DNA from: Rhodocyclaceae bacterium
Lineage (GTDB): Bacteria > Pseudomonadota > Gammaproteobacteria > Burkholderiales > Rhodocyclaceae
Length of the DNA stretch: 64,000 bases
NCBI GenBank assembly: GCA_020445765.1
Contig: JAGRFY010000046.1
Span: forward strand, 32,875-96,874
Direction of reading: 5' to 3'
A program made the position numbers and the translations under genes. This document shows positions 18,900-27,711 of the stretch, in pieces. Below the pieces are notes generated by a model that was not told where the DNA came from, ran no database searches, and saw nothing but the letters and a program-made list of their open reading frames with translations. Numbering within the stretch: position 1 is the first letter of the stretch; every line of letters begins with the position of its first letter.

Positions 18900-19274
18900 C
18901 GAGCGCGCCGGCCGCGGAGGCAGACCGGTTCGGAGCCGCCACCTACCGACCGACGCCCCTTGACAATAAGTAAGAGATCAGGCCGGGGCAGATCATCGCT
19001 CGCACTGTACGGGCGAACACCACTACATGTAGTATCCGCCCCAAGAGAAACGCGCGACGGCATCTCTAACCCATTGATTTTTAAAGCCGGAAAATCTTTG
19101 CTTTTGCAGGAATGCAGGAGTAATCTGTATCCCAGCGTGAGAAGGCCCAAGCGCATTTCGCACTTGGGCCTTGAAAGAGCGGCGTCGAAACACAACCCTT
19201 GTGTGAGAACTTGGATTATGTGTTTCCCGTCGGTCTCTGCGCAACCACTGTTACTATTTTCCGGAGAAATACCA
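18900..19274. other. intergenic stretch after the integrase with two dyad elements
   Basis: No gene is convincing here. There is a perfect 12-bp palindrome, ACTACATGTAGT, at 19022-19033. A 10-bp stem-loop (AAGGCCCAAG at 19142-19151 with CTTGGGCCTT at 19163-19172) has no T run. The palindrome may be an operator; the stem-loop may be a structured leader of the next small gene. Confidence 0.4.
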
Positions 19275-19430
19275 ATGAGTACCAATGAGTACCAAAGCGC
19301 AATCGACGGCGACTACATCTGTCGCGCACGGCGGGTAGACAGCGGGGAGTTTGCCCCGTTGAGCTACCTTAAGCAGCATCCGACGCTTGTCGTGGCGGAG
19401 TATTACCCTCGCGCGAAGAGGCTGCCCTAA
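19275..19430 (+). CDS. small hypothetical protein of the element
   Basis: A 51-residue soluble protein (starts MSTNEYQSAIDGDYICRARR). It is preceded by GGAGA 7 bases before the ATG and followed by a strong terminator. The open frame extends upstream to 18960, but only this part has a ribosome site. I recognise no domain. A role in excision or regulation next to int is possible but not shown. Confidence 0.5.
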   Translation: MSTNEYQSAIDGDYICRARRVDSGEFAPLSYLKQHPTLVVAEYYPRAKRLP

Positions 19431-19456
19431 CATTCCGCCAGGGAAGTAAGTGCCCG

Positions 19457-19482
19457 AAGCCCGGCCCAGCGCCGGGCTTTTT
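19457..19482 (+). terminator. Rho-independent terminator before the head module
   Basis: AAGCCCGGC pairs with GCCGGGCTT around a 5-base loop and is followed by a T run. It separates the integrase region from the structural operon. Confidence 0.85.
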
Positions 19483-19522
19483 CATTCCTGGTTCACAAAA
19501 TCTACCGTTCGTCAACCTTATA

Positions 19523-19551
19523 TGGCAAATCTATCGCTTTTCTGATATAGT
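19523..19551 (+). promoter_or_regulatory. candidate promoter of the structural operon
   Basis: An extended -10 (TG one base before TATAGT, 19546-19551) with a weak -35 (TGGCAA, 19523-19528) at 17 bases. It lies 38 bases upstream of the HNH start and after a terminator, where the late operon should begin. Confidence 0.35.
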
Positions 19552-19589
19552 CGCATTTGAATTAATCGTTGACCACAGGCATATAGGAC

Positions 19590-19883
19590 GTGAGCAACCC
19601 ATACGGGCAAAGGTGGCGGAAGGCACGGCGGGAGCACCTTCGGGCGCACCCGCTGTGCATCTTCTGCCAGCAGCAGGGGCACACCACCCCCGCGACTGTC
19701 GTGGATCACATCACGCCCCACCGTGGCGACATGAAGCTGTTTTGGAACCGCCGCAACTGGCAATCCCTGTGCGAGACCTGCCACAACGCGGCCAAGCAGG
19801 CACTGGAGCGCTCCGGCCACTTTCGAGGTTCCGACCTCGCCGGCCAGCCCCTCGACCCTGGTCACCATTGGAACGCAGCATGA
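19590..19883 (+). CDS. HNH endonuclease (packaging-associated)
   Basis: A 97-residue protein starting at GTG. CIFCQQQGH, VVDHITPHRGD and LCETCHNAAK give the CxxC-DH-CxxC pattern of zinc-bound HNH nucleases. Small HNH proteins beside the terminase are needed for cos-type packaging in HK97-like phages. The stop overlaps the next ATG (ATGA). Confidence 0.85.
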   Translation: MSNPYGQRWRKARREHLRAHPLCIFCQQQGHTTPATVVDHITPHRGDMKLFWNRRNWQSLCETCHNAAKQALERSGHFRGSDLAGQPLDPGHHWNAA

Positions 19884-20164
19884 TTGCCCAACAGATCGCC
19901 GACATTTTCGCCATTGCCACCAGCCCGCAAGCGATCGCGGACGCAAAGGCACGCGCGCAAGCTGCCGGCATCGCGACCTTCCCTGACGCAGACCCGGCAC
20001 TCGTGGCCATCTTCACCGCCGACCGCTTCAAGCGCGAAGCCGAAGAAGCCACCCGCGCCCTGCTCATGATCGCCAACGCTGAAAAAGGACTGCCGGTACA
20101 TCCCCCGCAGGACGCGCTGACGATCACGACAACCGTCACAGTCGTCGAACGACCACCACACTGA
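19880..20164 (+). CDS. hypothetical protein of the packaging region
   Basis: A 94-residue Ala-rich helical protein (MIAQQIADIFAIATSPQAIA) with a Thr/Val-rich C-terminus. Its start overlaps the HNH stop, so it is translationally coupled. I do not recognise the family. The frame upstream of this ATG is a shadow of the HNH gene. Confidence 0.65.
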   Translation: MIAQQIADIFAIATSPQAIADAKARAQAAGIATFPDADPALVAIFTADRFKREAEEATRALLMIANAEKGLPVHPPQDALTITTTVTVVERPPH

Positions 20165-20174
20165 GCACCAGCCC

Positions 20175-20792
20175 ATGACCGACACCGACGGCGAGTACAA
20201 ATCGAATCTCAAGCTTCAACAACTCGCCGCCGAGCTGTCCGCGTTGAACAGCCAGCTGATCGAACTCGGCCTGCCGGACAACGCCCGCATCCTCCGCTTG
20301 CGGATGTTTGCCGAATCGAGCCTTGCCTTCGGCACCGAAGGCGATCGCTACTTCAGCACGCAGCCTGAAGACCTGCCGCGCGGCGTCAATGCGAAGAACT
20401 GGTATGTGAACCCGCTACGCTTCGTTGCCGCCGGATGCGAAGGCGACTTCGCGACCATCGAAGAGGCGCACACCGCCTTCAAGGTGAAGGACGTCGAACT
20501 CAAGGGACAGCGATCGAAGTTCTACGCAGAAGTCATGGAGCAGCAGAAGGACACGCAGCCGGAACTGTTCGACGTGTTCGCCACCCTCGCCCGCTCGACC
20601 AACACCCCGCGCCACCTGCAGGACGCGTTCATCGAAATCGCTGGATGCTTCCGGTCTGGTCATGACGCGCGAGTGAATGACCAGACGGTGACGAGCGAGG
20701 ACCAGACACCGGGGGATGTCGCGAAGATCGAAAACGTTGCGCATTGTGAAACGCACCCCCAGTCGTCTTTTCGCGCTAACCCCGTTTTTTGA
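20175..20792 (+). CDS. hypothetical phage protein
   Basis: A 205-residue soluble protein with no recognised domain. It is helical at the start (LKLQQLAAELSALNSQLIELGL) and less ordered at the end (from about residue 165). It sits 10 bases after the previous gene and 31 before the small terminase, in the packaging cluster, so a packaging or regulatory role is plausible. Confidence 0.6.
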   Translation: MTDTDGEYKSNLKLQQLAAELSALNSQLIELGLPDNARILRLRMFAESSLAFGTEGDRYFSTQPEDLPRGVNAKNWYVNPLRFVAAGCEGDFATIEEAHTAFKVKDVELKGQRSKFYAEVMEQQKDTQPELFDVFATLARSTNTPRHLQDAFIEIAGCFRSGHDARVNDQTVTSEDQTPGDVAKIENVAHCETHPQSSFRANPVF

Positions 20793-20823
20793 CTTTTAGT
20801 TCGATACTTCTCGAAGCATCGAA

Positions 20824-21303
20824 ATGACTCGCAAGCGCTCCGACAGCATCGCGTACCAGCAGGAAGTCGCCAGCAAGCTGGCCGATTCCCTGCCGACGCC
20901 GCCGATGCTGCTCAGTGACCGCGCCATGGTCTTCTGGCCCATCGTGATCGAGTCGAAGCGCCGTGACGCCTGGACCGGTGCGGATCTGACGTTCGCCTGC
21001 ATGCTCTGCCGTGACCTCGCCGCCATTGCCGAACTGCTGACCGTGATGGCCGATCACCGGCCGATCTATAAGGACGACAAGGGCGTCATCCGCGCACACC
21101 CGGCCGAGAAGGCTTTGGGCGACCTGATTGCCCGAGCGCAGAGCATCGCCCGGCACGTCCAGGTTCACGCACGCGCCACCAATGGCCCCGCCCGCGAGCA
21201 GCAGGGCAAGAACCAGTTGGAGCGCGACCTCGCGAGCAGCATCCTCGGCGCCGACGATGACTTGGCCGATCTGTTCGCCCGACCCGGGGTGACGCTGCAG
21301 TGA
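20824..21303 (+). CDS. phage terminase small subunit
   Basis: A 159-residue helical protein that overlaps the start of the large terminase by 4 bases. The middle (LTFACMLCRDLAAIAELLTVM, then GVIRAHPAEKALGDLIARAQSIARHV) has the pattern of small subunits similar to the P27 type, which recognise the packaging site. The name rests on position and pattern. Confidence 0.75.
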   Translation: MTRKRSDSIAYQQEVASKLADSLPTPPMLLSDRAMVFWPIVIESKRRDAWTGADLTFACMLCRDLAAIAELLTVMADHRPIYKDDKGVIRAHPAEKALGDLIARAQSIARHVQVHARATNGPAREQQGKNQLERDLASSILGADDDLADLFARPGVTLQ

Positions 21304-22802
21304 CCCGAGCCGAGCGCGTCATCCAGTTCATCGAGAAGGTCTGCCGGGTGCCCGAGGGCGCCTTGGTGGGCGAGCCGATGCGGCTCGCTGAGTTCCAGCG
21401 TGACTTCATCACCGCGGTCTATGACAACGAGGCGGGCACCCGTCGTGCCTTCTTGAGCATCGCCCGCAAGAACGGCAAGACCGGCCTCATCGCCGCCCTG
21501 CTGCTGGTCCATCTCGTTGGACCCGAAGCCCGCCAGAACAGCCAGATCGTCAGCGGTGCCATGAGCCGGGAGCAGGCCGGCATCGTCTTCAACCTCGCGT
21601 CGAAGATGGTCGAACTGTCGCCCCAGCTGGCAACCCGAGTACAGGCCAAGGCGAGCACCAAGGAGCTGTTTGGCGTCGGCATCAATACCCACTACCGGGC
21701 ACTGGCAGCAGAAGGCAAGACCGCGCACGGGCTGAGTCCGATCCTCGCGATCCTCGACGAAGTCGGGCAGGTACAGGGTCCGAAGAACGCCTTCGTGGAT
21801 GCCATCACCACATCGCAGGGTGCCCATGAAGCCCCCTTGCTTATCGCCATCAGCACGCAGGCAGCGAGCGACGCCGACCTCTTGTCGGTCTGGCTCGATG
21901 ATGCAGCCAAGTCGGGTGATCCGCGCATCGTCAGCCACGTCTATGCAGCGCCGGCAGACTGCGAGTTGGACGATCCGGAAGCATGGTCAGCGGCGAACCC
22001 CGCGCTTGGCACATTCCGCAGTCTGCCCGACGTCGAACAGCAGGCGGCCGAAGCCAAGCGCATGCCCAGCGCGGAAGCGACCTTCCGCAATCTATGCCTG
22101 AACCAGCGTGTCGCGGTGACGAACCCGTTCATGTCAAAGGCCACCTGGGATGCCTGCAGCGCCGCCCCCGACAGCCTCGACGGCCTGGAAGTGTTCGGCG
22201 GTCTCGACCTCAGCCAGCGAACCGACCTGACCGCCCTGGTCCTGATCGGCCGGAAGGGCAGCGACTGGCAGGTTCACCCCACCTTCTGGGCACCGGCCGA
22301 TGGACTGATCAACCGCGCCCGTCGTGACCGCGTGCCCTATGACGTGTGGCGCGATCAGGGCTTCTTGCGAACCACGCCGGGCAAGGTTGTGGACCTCGAA
22401 GTCGTCGCACGAGACATCGCAAACATCACTGACGGCCTCGACCTGCAGGCGCTCGCCTATGACCGCTGGCGCATGCCCGAGCTACAGCGCGAGCTTGACC
22501 GCCTCGGCATCGCCCTGCCTCTGGTTCCTCACGGTCAGGGCTTCAAGGACATGGCGCCCGCCCTCGACCACTGCGAGGCCGAATTCCTGAACGGTCGCGC
22601 AGCGCACGGCGGACACCCCGTCTTGACCATGAACGCGGCCGGTGCCGTCGTCACCCGCGACCCTGCCGGCAACCGCAAGTTGGACAAGAGCAAGGCCACC
22701 GCCCGCATTGACGGGATGGTCGCCCTCGCGATGGCCTTCGGTGCCGCGATCAATGCAGAGCCGGCCGAGCCCGAGCCGACCTATCAGCTTTTCTTCCTCT
22801 GA
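21300..22802 (+). CDS. phage terminase large subunit
   Basis: The 500-residue DNA-packaging motor (Terminase_1/HK97-type). Walker A-like ARKNGKT is near residue 55 and Walker B ILAILDEVGQ near 145. The RNase H-fold nuclease begins with GGLDLSQRTDLTALVLIG near 302. It starts at a GTG overlapping the small-subunit stop. Full length for the family and no stop in frame. Confidence 0.93.
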   Translation: MTRAERVIQFIEKVCRVPEGALVGEPMRLAEFQRDFITAVYDNEAGTRRAFLSIARKNGKTGLIAALLLVHLVGPEARQNSQIVSGAMSREQAGIVFNLASKMVELSPQLATRVQAKASTKELFGVGINTHYRALAAEGKTAHGLSPILAILDEVGQVQGPKNAFVDAITTSQGAHEAPLLIAISTQAASDADLLSVWLDDAAKSGDPRIVSHVYAAPADCELDDPEAWSAANPALGTFRSLPDVEQQAAEAKRMPSAEATFRNLCLNQRVAVTNPFMSKATWDACSAAPDSLDGLEVFGGLDLSQRTDLTALVLIGRKGSDWQVHPTFWAPADGLINRARRDRVPYDVWRDQGFLRTTPGKVVDLEVVARDIANITDGLDLQALAYDRWRMPELQRELDRLGIALPLVPHGQGFKDMAPALDHCEAEFLNGRAAHGGHPVLTMNAAGAVVTRDPAGNRKLDKSKATARIDGMVALAMAFGAAINAEPAEPEPTYQLFFL

Positions 22803-22808
22803 GGCCCC

Positions 22809-24584
22809 ATGCAGACCGCATTCAGCAATCTGACCATCAAGAGCTTCGACGACGACCTCGGAATCATCCGCGGCATCGCCTCGACCCCAGCAACCGACCG
22901 CGCCGGCGACATCGTCGAACCCCTCGGCGCGTCCTTCACCCTGCCGCTGGCCCTGCTTCATGAGCACGACCGGAAGGCACCGCTCGGCTGGGTCACCGAC
23001 GCCAAGCCCACCCCGGCCGGCGTCGAGTTCGAGGCGCGCATCGCGAAGGACGCCGACGAATCCATCAGCAAGGTCTGGCGCCTCGTGAAAGCCGGCCTGA
23101 TCCCGCATGTGTCGGTCGGCTTCAACCCGACCGACGCCGAACCGACCGAGACCGGCTACCGGTTCAAGCGCTGGGAGTGGCTGGAGCTGTCATTGACGAC
23201 CGTTCCCGCCAACACCGGCGCCCGCATCACTTCCACGAAATCCAATCACGGAGCACCCCGTATGACCATCGCAGCACAGATCCAGCAGTTCGAAACCAAG
23301 CGCGCGGAAGCGCACACCCGCATGACCGGCATCATGACCAAAGCCGCCGACGAAGGTCGCGTCCTCGATGAGGCCGAGACCAAGGCTTACGACGCCGCAC
23401 AGGCGGAAGTCGGCCAGTACGAAGCGCACATCGGCCGCTTGAAGGCCCTGGAAATCGACCTCGCCAAGAGCGCCCAGCCGGTCGCCATGCCCCATCTGAA
23501 GGTCGAGGACAACACCCCCAAGGGCACCGACTTCGTGAAGTTCGCGAAGTCCCTCGCACTGTCGAAGGGGAACATTCTCCAGGCCGTCGAGATCGCAAAG
23601 CATCAGCAGTACGGCAACCGCGTCCAGGCCGCGCTGAAAGCCGCGGTTCCGGCCGGCACGACCGATTCGGCCGAGTATGCCGCCCTGGTTGAACCCGCCA
23701 CGATGGCTTCCGAGTTCATCGATCTGCTGCGCCCGGCGACCATCGTCGGCAAGCTGACCGGCCTGCGCAAGGTGCCCGCGAACATCCGCATCCCGCGAGC
23801 CGCTACCGGCGCTGCTGTCGGCTGGGTTGGCGAGGCAAAGGCATCGCCCGTGACGAACGCCAGCTTCACCGATCTGGAAGTCGGCAATCACAAGCTTAGC
23901 GCCATCGTCGTCATGTCGGAGGAACTGCTGCGCCGGTCCTCGCCGGATGCCGATTCGCTGCTGCTCAGCCAGATGATCGAGGAAACCTCACGCGCAATCG
24001 ACGTGGCGTTCATCGATCGAGCATCTGCCGGTGTCGCCGGTGTGAAGCCCGCTTCGGTCGCCAATGGCGTCGCGCCGGTCGTCGCATCGGGCACCGATGC
24101 CGCAGCCATTCGGACTGACGTGAAGGCGGTCTTCAATTCGATGGTCGCCGCAAACCAGCCCATCAACGGTGCCACCTGGGTCGCCCATCCGTCGACCGCG
24201 CTCAACCTCAGCATGATGATCAACGTTGCTACCGGTCTGCCCGAGTTTCCCGGCGTGACCGCTGACGGCGGTTCCTTCATGGGTCTGCCAATGATCACCA
24301 GCACGTCGGTTCCTGGCGAGCCGGTCGGAGGCTTCGACCTGGTTCTGGTGGTGCAGCCGGAAATCCTCCTCGCGGACGAAGGTGGCCTGCGCGTCGATTC
24401 GAGCCGCGAGGCCAGCGTCGAGCTCGAGGACGCCCCGGTTGGCGATGGTGCCACCCCGGTTGCCACCAGCCTGCAGTCCCTGTGGCAACTCGGCCTCTAC
24501 GGCGTGAAGACGGTGAAGCCCATCACTTGGACCCGTCGTCGTCCGACGGCCGTAGCCGTGATCACTGGCGCCAAGTACGCCTAA
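22809..24584 (+). CDS. fused HK97-type prohead protease and major capsid protein
   Basis: A 591-residue protein joining two functions. Residues 1-150 form a prohead serine protease (IRGIASTPATDRAGDIVEP, LLHEHDRKAPLGW with the catalytic-type His, LSLTTVPANTGARI). Residues 152-220 are a helical scaffold (delta) region. The rest is an HK97-fold capsid protein (AYSAL-type start, WVGEAKASPVTNASFTDLEV, SEELLRRSSPDADSLL). An in-frame ATG at 23262 with GGAG at 23250-23253 could yield the scaffold-capsid part (440 residues) alone. Confidence 0.88.
   Translation: MQTAFSNLTIKSFDDDLGIIRGIASTPATDRAGDIVEPLGASFTLPLALLHEHDRKAPLGWVTDAKPTPAGVEFEARIAKDADESISKVWRLVKAGLIPHVSVGFNPTDAEPTETGYRFKRWEWLELSLTTVPANTGARITSTKSNHGAPRMTIAAQIQQFETKRAEAHTRMTGIMTKAADEGRVLDEAETKAYDAAQAEVGQYEAHIGRLKALEIDLAKSAQPVAMPHLKVEDNTPKGTDFVKFAKSLALSKGNILQAVEIAKHQQYGNRVQAALKAAVPAGTTDSAEYAALVEPATMASEFIDLLRPATIVGKLTGLRKVPANIRIPRAATGAAVGWVGEAKASPVTNASFTDLEVGNHKLSAIVVMSEELLRRSSPDADSLLLSQMIEETSRAIDVAFIDRASAGVAGVKPASVANGVAPVVASGTDAAAIRTDVKAVFNSMVAANQPINGATWVAHPSTALNLSMMINVATGLPEFPGVTADGGSFMGLPMITSTSVPGEPVGGFDLVLVVQPEILLADEGGLRVDSSREASVELEDAPVGDGATPVATSLQSLWQLGLYGVKTVKPITWTRRRPTAVAVITGAKYA
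23250..23264 (+). promoter_or_regulatory. internal ribosome site and start for the capsid part
   Basis: GGAG at 23250-23253, 8 bases before an in-frame ATG (23262) at codon 152, exactly at the join of the protease and scaffold/capsid parts. It would let capsid be made in excess over protease. Confidence 0.55.
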
Positions 24585-24631
24585 CGCAAATGGGCAGGGG
24601 GCAACCCCTGCCCGCTGATCACAAGGACACC

Positions 24632-25876
24632 ATGAAGATTTTCGGAATCCAGATCAGGCGGACCAAGGCAGCGCCGACGCAGACCGTGGACACGAATCGC
24701 GGCTGGGTTCCGCTGATCCGCGAGAGCTACGCGGGCGCGTGGCAGCAAGGCGTCAGCATCACGCCCGAAACGGCCCTGGCACACTCGGCGGTGTTCGCCT
24801 GCGTGTCGCTGATCGCGAGCGACATCGGCAAGCTACCGGTCCGCTTCACCAAGCTGGACGGCGGCATCTGGTCCCAGACCGTGAGCGGTCACGAAGCACT
24901 GATGCGGAAGCCGAACGCCTTCCAGAACCGGGCGCAGTTCTTTGGGCAGTGGGTCACCTCGAAGCTGTTGTGGGGCGCGTGCTACGTGCTGAAGCGTCGA
25001 GATACTCGCGGGCAGATCGTCGCGCTGTACATCCTCGACCCGCAGCGCGTGCAACCGTTGATCGCGAACGATGGCAGCACCTTCTATCGCGTGTCGGGTG
25101 CTGACGCCCTGACCGGGATTCCGCCCGAGGGTCTGACCATCCCGGCGCGGGAAGTGATCCACGATCGCGGCTTCACGCCCTGGCATCCCCTGGTCGGCGT
25201 GTCGCCCCTGACCGCTGCGGCCCTGTCGGCGGGTCAAGGTCTAGCGATCCAGAAGAACAGCGAGAGCTTCTTCCGAAACGCCAGCAACCCCGGCGGCATC
25301 CTGACCGCACCGGGCGCCATCAGCCCCGAGACTGCCCAGCATCTGAAGGACGCTTGGCAGGCGGGCTACACCGGCGAGAACAGCGGCAAGGTCGCCGTCG
25401 TCGGCGATGGGCTGAAGTACGAAGCCATCGGCGTGGCGCCCGTGGATGCTCAACTGATCGAGCAACTGCGCTGGACCGGCGAGGACGTGTGCCGCGCCTT
25501 CCGCGTGCCCGGATTCAAGGTCGGTGTCGGCCCGGCACCCTCCTACAACTCGGCGACCATCCTGCAGGAAATCTATCTGTCGGACGCCCTTCAAGCGCAC
25601 ATCGAGAGCATCGAATTGTGCCTGGACGAAGGGCTCGCCCTGGCGCCCGACACCCGCACGGAGCTGGACGAAGGCGTTCTGCTGCGGATGGACGCGGCGA
25701 CCCGGTTCAAGACCTACTCCGACGCCATCGGTGGCGGCTGGATGGCCCCGAACGAAGCCCGACGCCGGGAAGGTCTGCCCCCTGTCGAAGGTGGCGATAC
25801 GCCTTACTTGCAGCAGCAGAATTTCTCGCTCAGCGCCCTCGCCCGCCGTGACCAGCAACAAGGAGCACCGGCATGA
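24632..25876 (+). CDS. phage portal protein (HK97 family)
   Basis: A 414-residue portal that forms the dodecameric DNA channel at one capsid vertex. Family segments are visible: AVFACVSLIASDIGKLPVR, NPGGILTAPG, YNSATILQEIYLSDALQAHIESIE, and GGWMAPNEARRREGLPPVEGGD. I start at the ATG at 24632 after AAGGA; the frame upstream is a shadow of the capsid gene. It follows the capsid gene here, whereas HK97 has portal first, so the order is rearranged. Confidence 0.93.
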   Translation: MKIFGIQIRRTKAAPTQTVDTNRGWVPLIRESYAGAWQQGVSITPETALAHSAVFACVSLIASDIGKLPVRFTKLDGGIWSQTVSGHEALMRKPNAFQNRAQFFGQWVTSKLLWGACYVLKRRDTRGQIVALYILDPQRVQPLIANDGSTFYRVSGADALTGIPPEGLTIPAREVIHDRGFTPWHPLVGVSPLTAAALSAGQGLAIQKNSESFFRNASNPGGILTAPGAISPETAQHLKDAWQAGYTGENSGKVAVVGDGLKYEAIGVAPVDAQLIEQLRWTGEDVCRAFRVPGFKVGVGPAPSYNSATILQEIYLSDALQAHIESIELCLDEGLALAPDTRTELDEGVLLRMDAATRFKTYSDAIGGGWMAPNEARRREGLPPVEGGDTPYLQQQNFSLSALARRDQQQGAPA

Positions 25877-26130
25877 TCGATCTTGCTGCAGCAAAGCGCC
25901 ACCTGCGCGTGGATCACACCGCCGAGGACGCGCATATCACGCTCCTGCTCGCCGCAGCGACCACCCTGGTCCTCGACCGTGCCCCCGACATCACCGGGCC
26001 AGTGCTGGACGCTGCCGTCCTGCTGGTCGTCGCCGACCTGTTCGAGCACCGCGACGCCACCAGCGCCAACCCGCTTAGCCCCGCCGTCGAGAACCTGCTT
26101 CGCTACTACCGGAGGCCGGCACTCGCATGA
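25873..26130 (+). CDS. head-tail connector protein (gp6-like)
   Basis: An 85-residue helical protein (MIDLAAAKRHLRVDHTAEDAHITLLLAAA) typical of the HK97 gp6/DNA-packaging connector family, which forms a ring below the portal. The start overlaps the portal stop. Confidence 0.8.
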   Translation: MIDLAAAKRHLRVDHTAEDAHITLLLAAATTLVLDRAPDITGPVLDAAVLLVVADLFEHRDATSANPLSPAVENLLRYYRRPALA

Positions 26131-26465
26131 ACACCTGCCTCGCCTCACGCCTGCGCCGCCGGATCACCATCGAAGAGCCGCAGCGCGTCCAGAACCTGAC
26201 GACCGGCGCCATCTCCGAGACCTGGGCACCGGTCGCGACCGACATCAGCGCGGCAATCGAGCCCCTGAGCGTTCGCGACTTCGTCGCCGCATCGTCGAGC
26301 CAATCGAAGGTTTCCGCCCGAATCACGATCCGCTACCGCCCTGGCCTGCGGCTCGGCATGCGCATCGTTGCCGATGACGGCGTGATCTATCGCCCGCTCG
26401 GCTACATGGCTGACCCGGTATCCGGTCGCGAGTACATCACCATCCCGTGCGAGACCCTGGCATGA
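26127..26465 (+). CDS. head closure/head-tail adaptor protein
   Basis: A 112-residue beta-rich protein with the head-tail adaptor pattern (RLRRRITIEEPQRVQNLTTGAI, then ITIRYRPGLRLGMRIV and YRPLGYMADP). Such proteins close the connector and join the tail. It overlaps both neighbours by 4 bases. Confidence 0.8.
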   Translation: MNTCLASRLRRRITIEEPQRVQNLTTGAISETWAPVATDISAAIEPLSVRDFVAASSSQSKVSARITIRYRPGLRLGMRIVADDGVIYRPLGYMADPVSGREYITIPCETLA

Positions 26466-26857
26466 ACGAAACCCGCCTGACCGGCCTGGACGACGTGCTG
26501 AAGCGACTCGAACAAGTCGCCGAGAAGGTCGCGAAGAAGGCGCTCAGCAAGGCCACCCGCAAGGGCGGCAACGTCATCCGCAAGGCAGCCATCGCGAACG
26601 CACCCGTCGATTCCGGCGATCTGCGCAAGCACATCGCGTTGCGCCTGAAGGTCAAGCCCGGTGCGATCTATTGCCGCGTCGGCGTTAAGGGTGGCGCCAA
26701 GAAGAAAGACGGCACCCCGTATTACTGGCGCTTCGTCGAGTTCGGCACCGTCCGCCAGCCCGCGCAACCCTTCATGCGCCCTGCCCTGGACAACACCGCG
26801 ACGACCGTCCTCCAGACCGTCGTCGGCACCCTGCGTGACGAGGTAGCCCGACTGTGA
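26462..26857 (+). CDS. HK97 gp10-type tail component
   Basis: A 131-residue protein with the gp10 family layout: a Lys-rich helix (KRLEQVAEKVAKKALSKATRKGGNVIRKAA), APVDSGDLRKHI, then WRFVEFGTVRQPAQPFMRPAL. It is a minor tail or joining protein. I begin at the ATG at 26462, which overlaps the previous stop. Confidence 0.85.
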   Translation: MNETRLTGLDDVLKRLEQVAEKVAKKALSKATRKGGNVIRKAAIANAPVDSGDLRKHIALRLKVKPGAIYCRVGVKGGAKKKDGTPYYWRFVEFGTVRQPAQPFMRPALDNTATTVLQTVVGTLRDEVARL

Positions 26858-27219
26858 CACCCGCCATTTTCTTCTCGCTGATCGTTGCCGACGCCGACGC
26901 CCTCGCCGCGCTCGGCTCCAACCCGGTTCGCTTCTACGAAATCGAGGCACCCGAGGGCACGGCCACCCCCTACGCAACGTGGCAAGTCGTCACCGGCAAC
27001 CCGATCAACGTCCTCGACGGACCCGCCCCAGCCGATCACGTCCGCGTGCAACTCAACATCGTCGGCGCCACGCCTGACGAGACCCGCGACACCCTCGCCG
27101 CCATCCGTCGCGCAGTCGAAAACGATTGCTACCTGACGGCCTGGCGTGGCGTGAGCAAAGACCCCGAGACCGGCCTGTTCCTGGCCGGCTTCGATACGCA
27201 ACACATCATCGACAACTGA
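26854..27219 (+). CDS. tail completion protein (DUF3168/gp17-like)
   Basis: A 121-residue protein starting at GTG and overlapping the previous stop. The pattern (IVADADALAALG..PVRFYEIEAPEGTATPYATWQVV..HVRVQLNIVGAT) fits the DUF3168 tail-terminator-like family. It is placed just before the tail tube gene, as usual. Confidence 0.75.
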   Translation: MTPAIFFSLIVADADALAALGSNPVRFYEIEAPEGTATPYATWQVVTGNPINVLDGPAPADHVRVQLNIVGATPDETRDTLAAIRRAVENDCYLTAWRGVSKDPETGLFLAGFDTQHIIDN

Positions 27220-27234
27220 TAGGAGCAGCACAGC

Positions 27235-27708
27235 ATGGCAGTGAAAACCAAAGGCACCCACCTCTACTTCATCAACCCGGACGTGACGCCCGAGGTGATC
27301 AAGGTCGGCGCCGTGAACCAGATCAGCGGCATCAACGCGAGCCGGGACCAGATCGAGACGACCGACCTCGACAGCGACGCGCATACCTACGAAGCCGGCC
27401 TGCTCTCGCCGGGCAACGCGAGCTTTACGATCCAGTTCGACCCCAAGAACGCCGGCCACAAGAAACTGTATGACCTGTACGTGTCGGGGTCCGTCCTGAA
27501 GTGGGCACTCGGCTGGTCCGATGGCACCGATGCGGCGGTCCTCGACGGCGTCGACAACACGATCTTCGACCTGCCGACGACCCGGAGCTGGATCCAGTTC
27601 GATGGCTACGCCAGCGACGTGCCGTTCGACTTCTCGCTGAACAACGTCGTCACCAGCACGGTCGCTGTCCAGATCAGCGGCTTCCCGCAACTGACCCCGA
27701 AGGCGTAA
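27235..27708 (+). CDS. major tail tube protein
   Basis: A 157-residue protein (AVKTKGTHLYFINP..INQISGI-type start; DLDSDAHTYEAGLLSPGNASFTIQFDP) with the beta-sandwich pattern of lambda gpV-like tube proteins of siphophages. An AGGAG lies before the ATG. It is followed by the chaperone genes and the tape measure in standard order. Confidence 0.85.
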   Translation: MAVKTKGTHLYFINPDVTPEVIKVGAVNQISGINASRDQIETTDLDSDAHTYEAGLLSPGNASFTIQFDPKNAGHKKLYDLYVSGSVLKWALGWSDGTDAAVLDGVDNTIFDLPTTRSWIQFDGYASDVPFDFSLNNVVTSTVAVQISGFPQLTPKA

Positions 27709-27711
27709 TCG

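Noticed and set aside
18960-18990. TTGACA at 18960 as a promoter
   Set aside because: No -10-like hexamer at the right distance downstream.
18960-19274. N-terminal extension of the small gene after int
   Set aside because: No ribosome site at 18960 and unlikely composition; the GGAGA-preceded ATG at 19275 is better.
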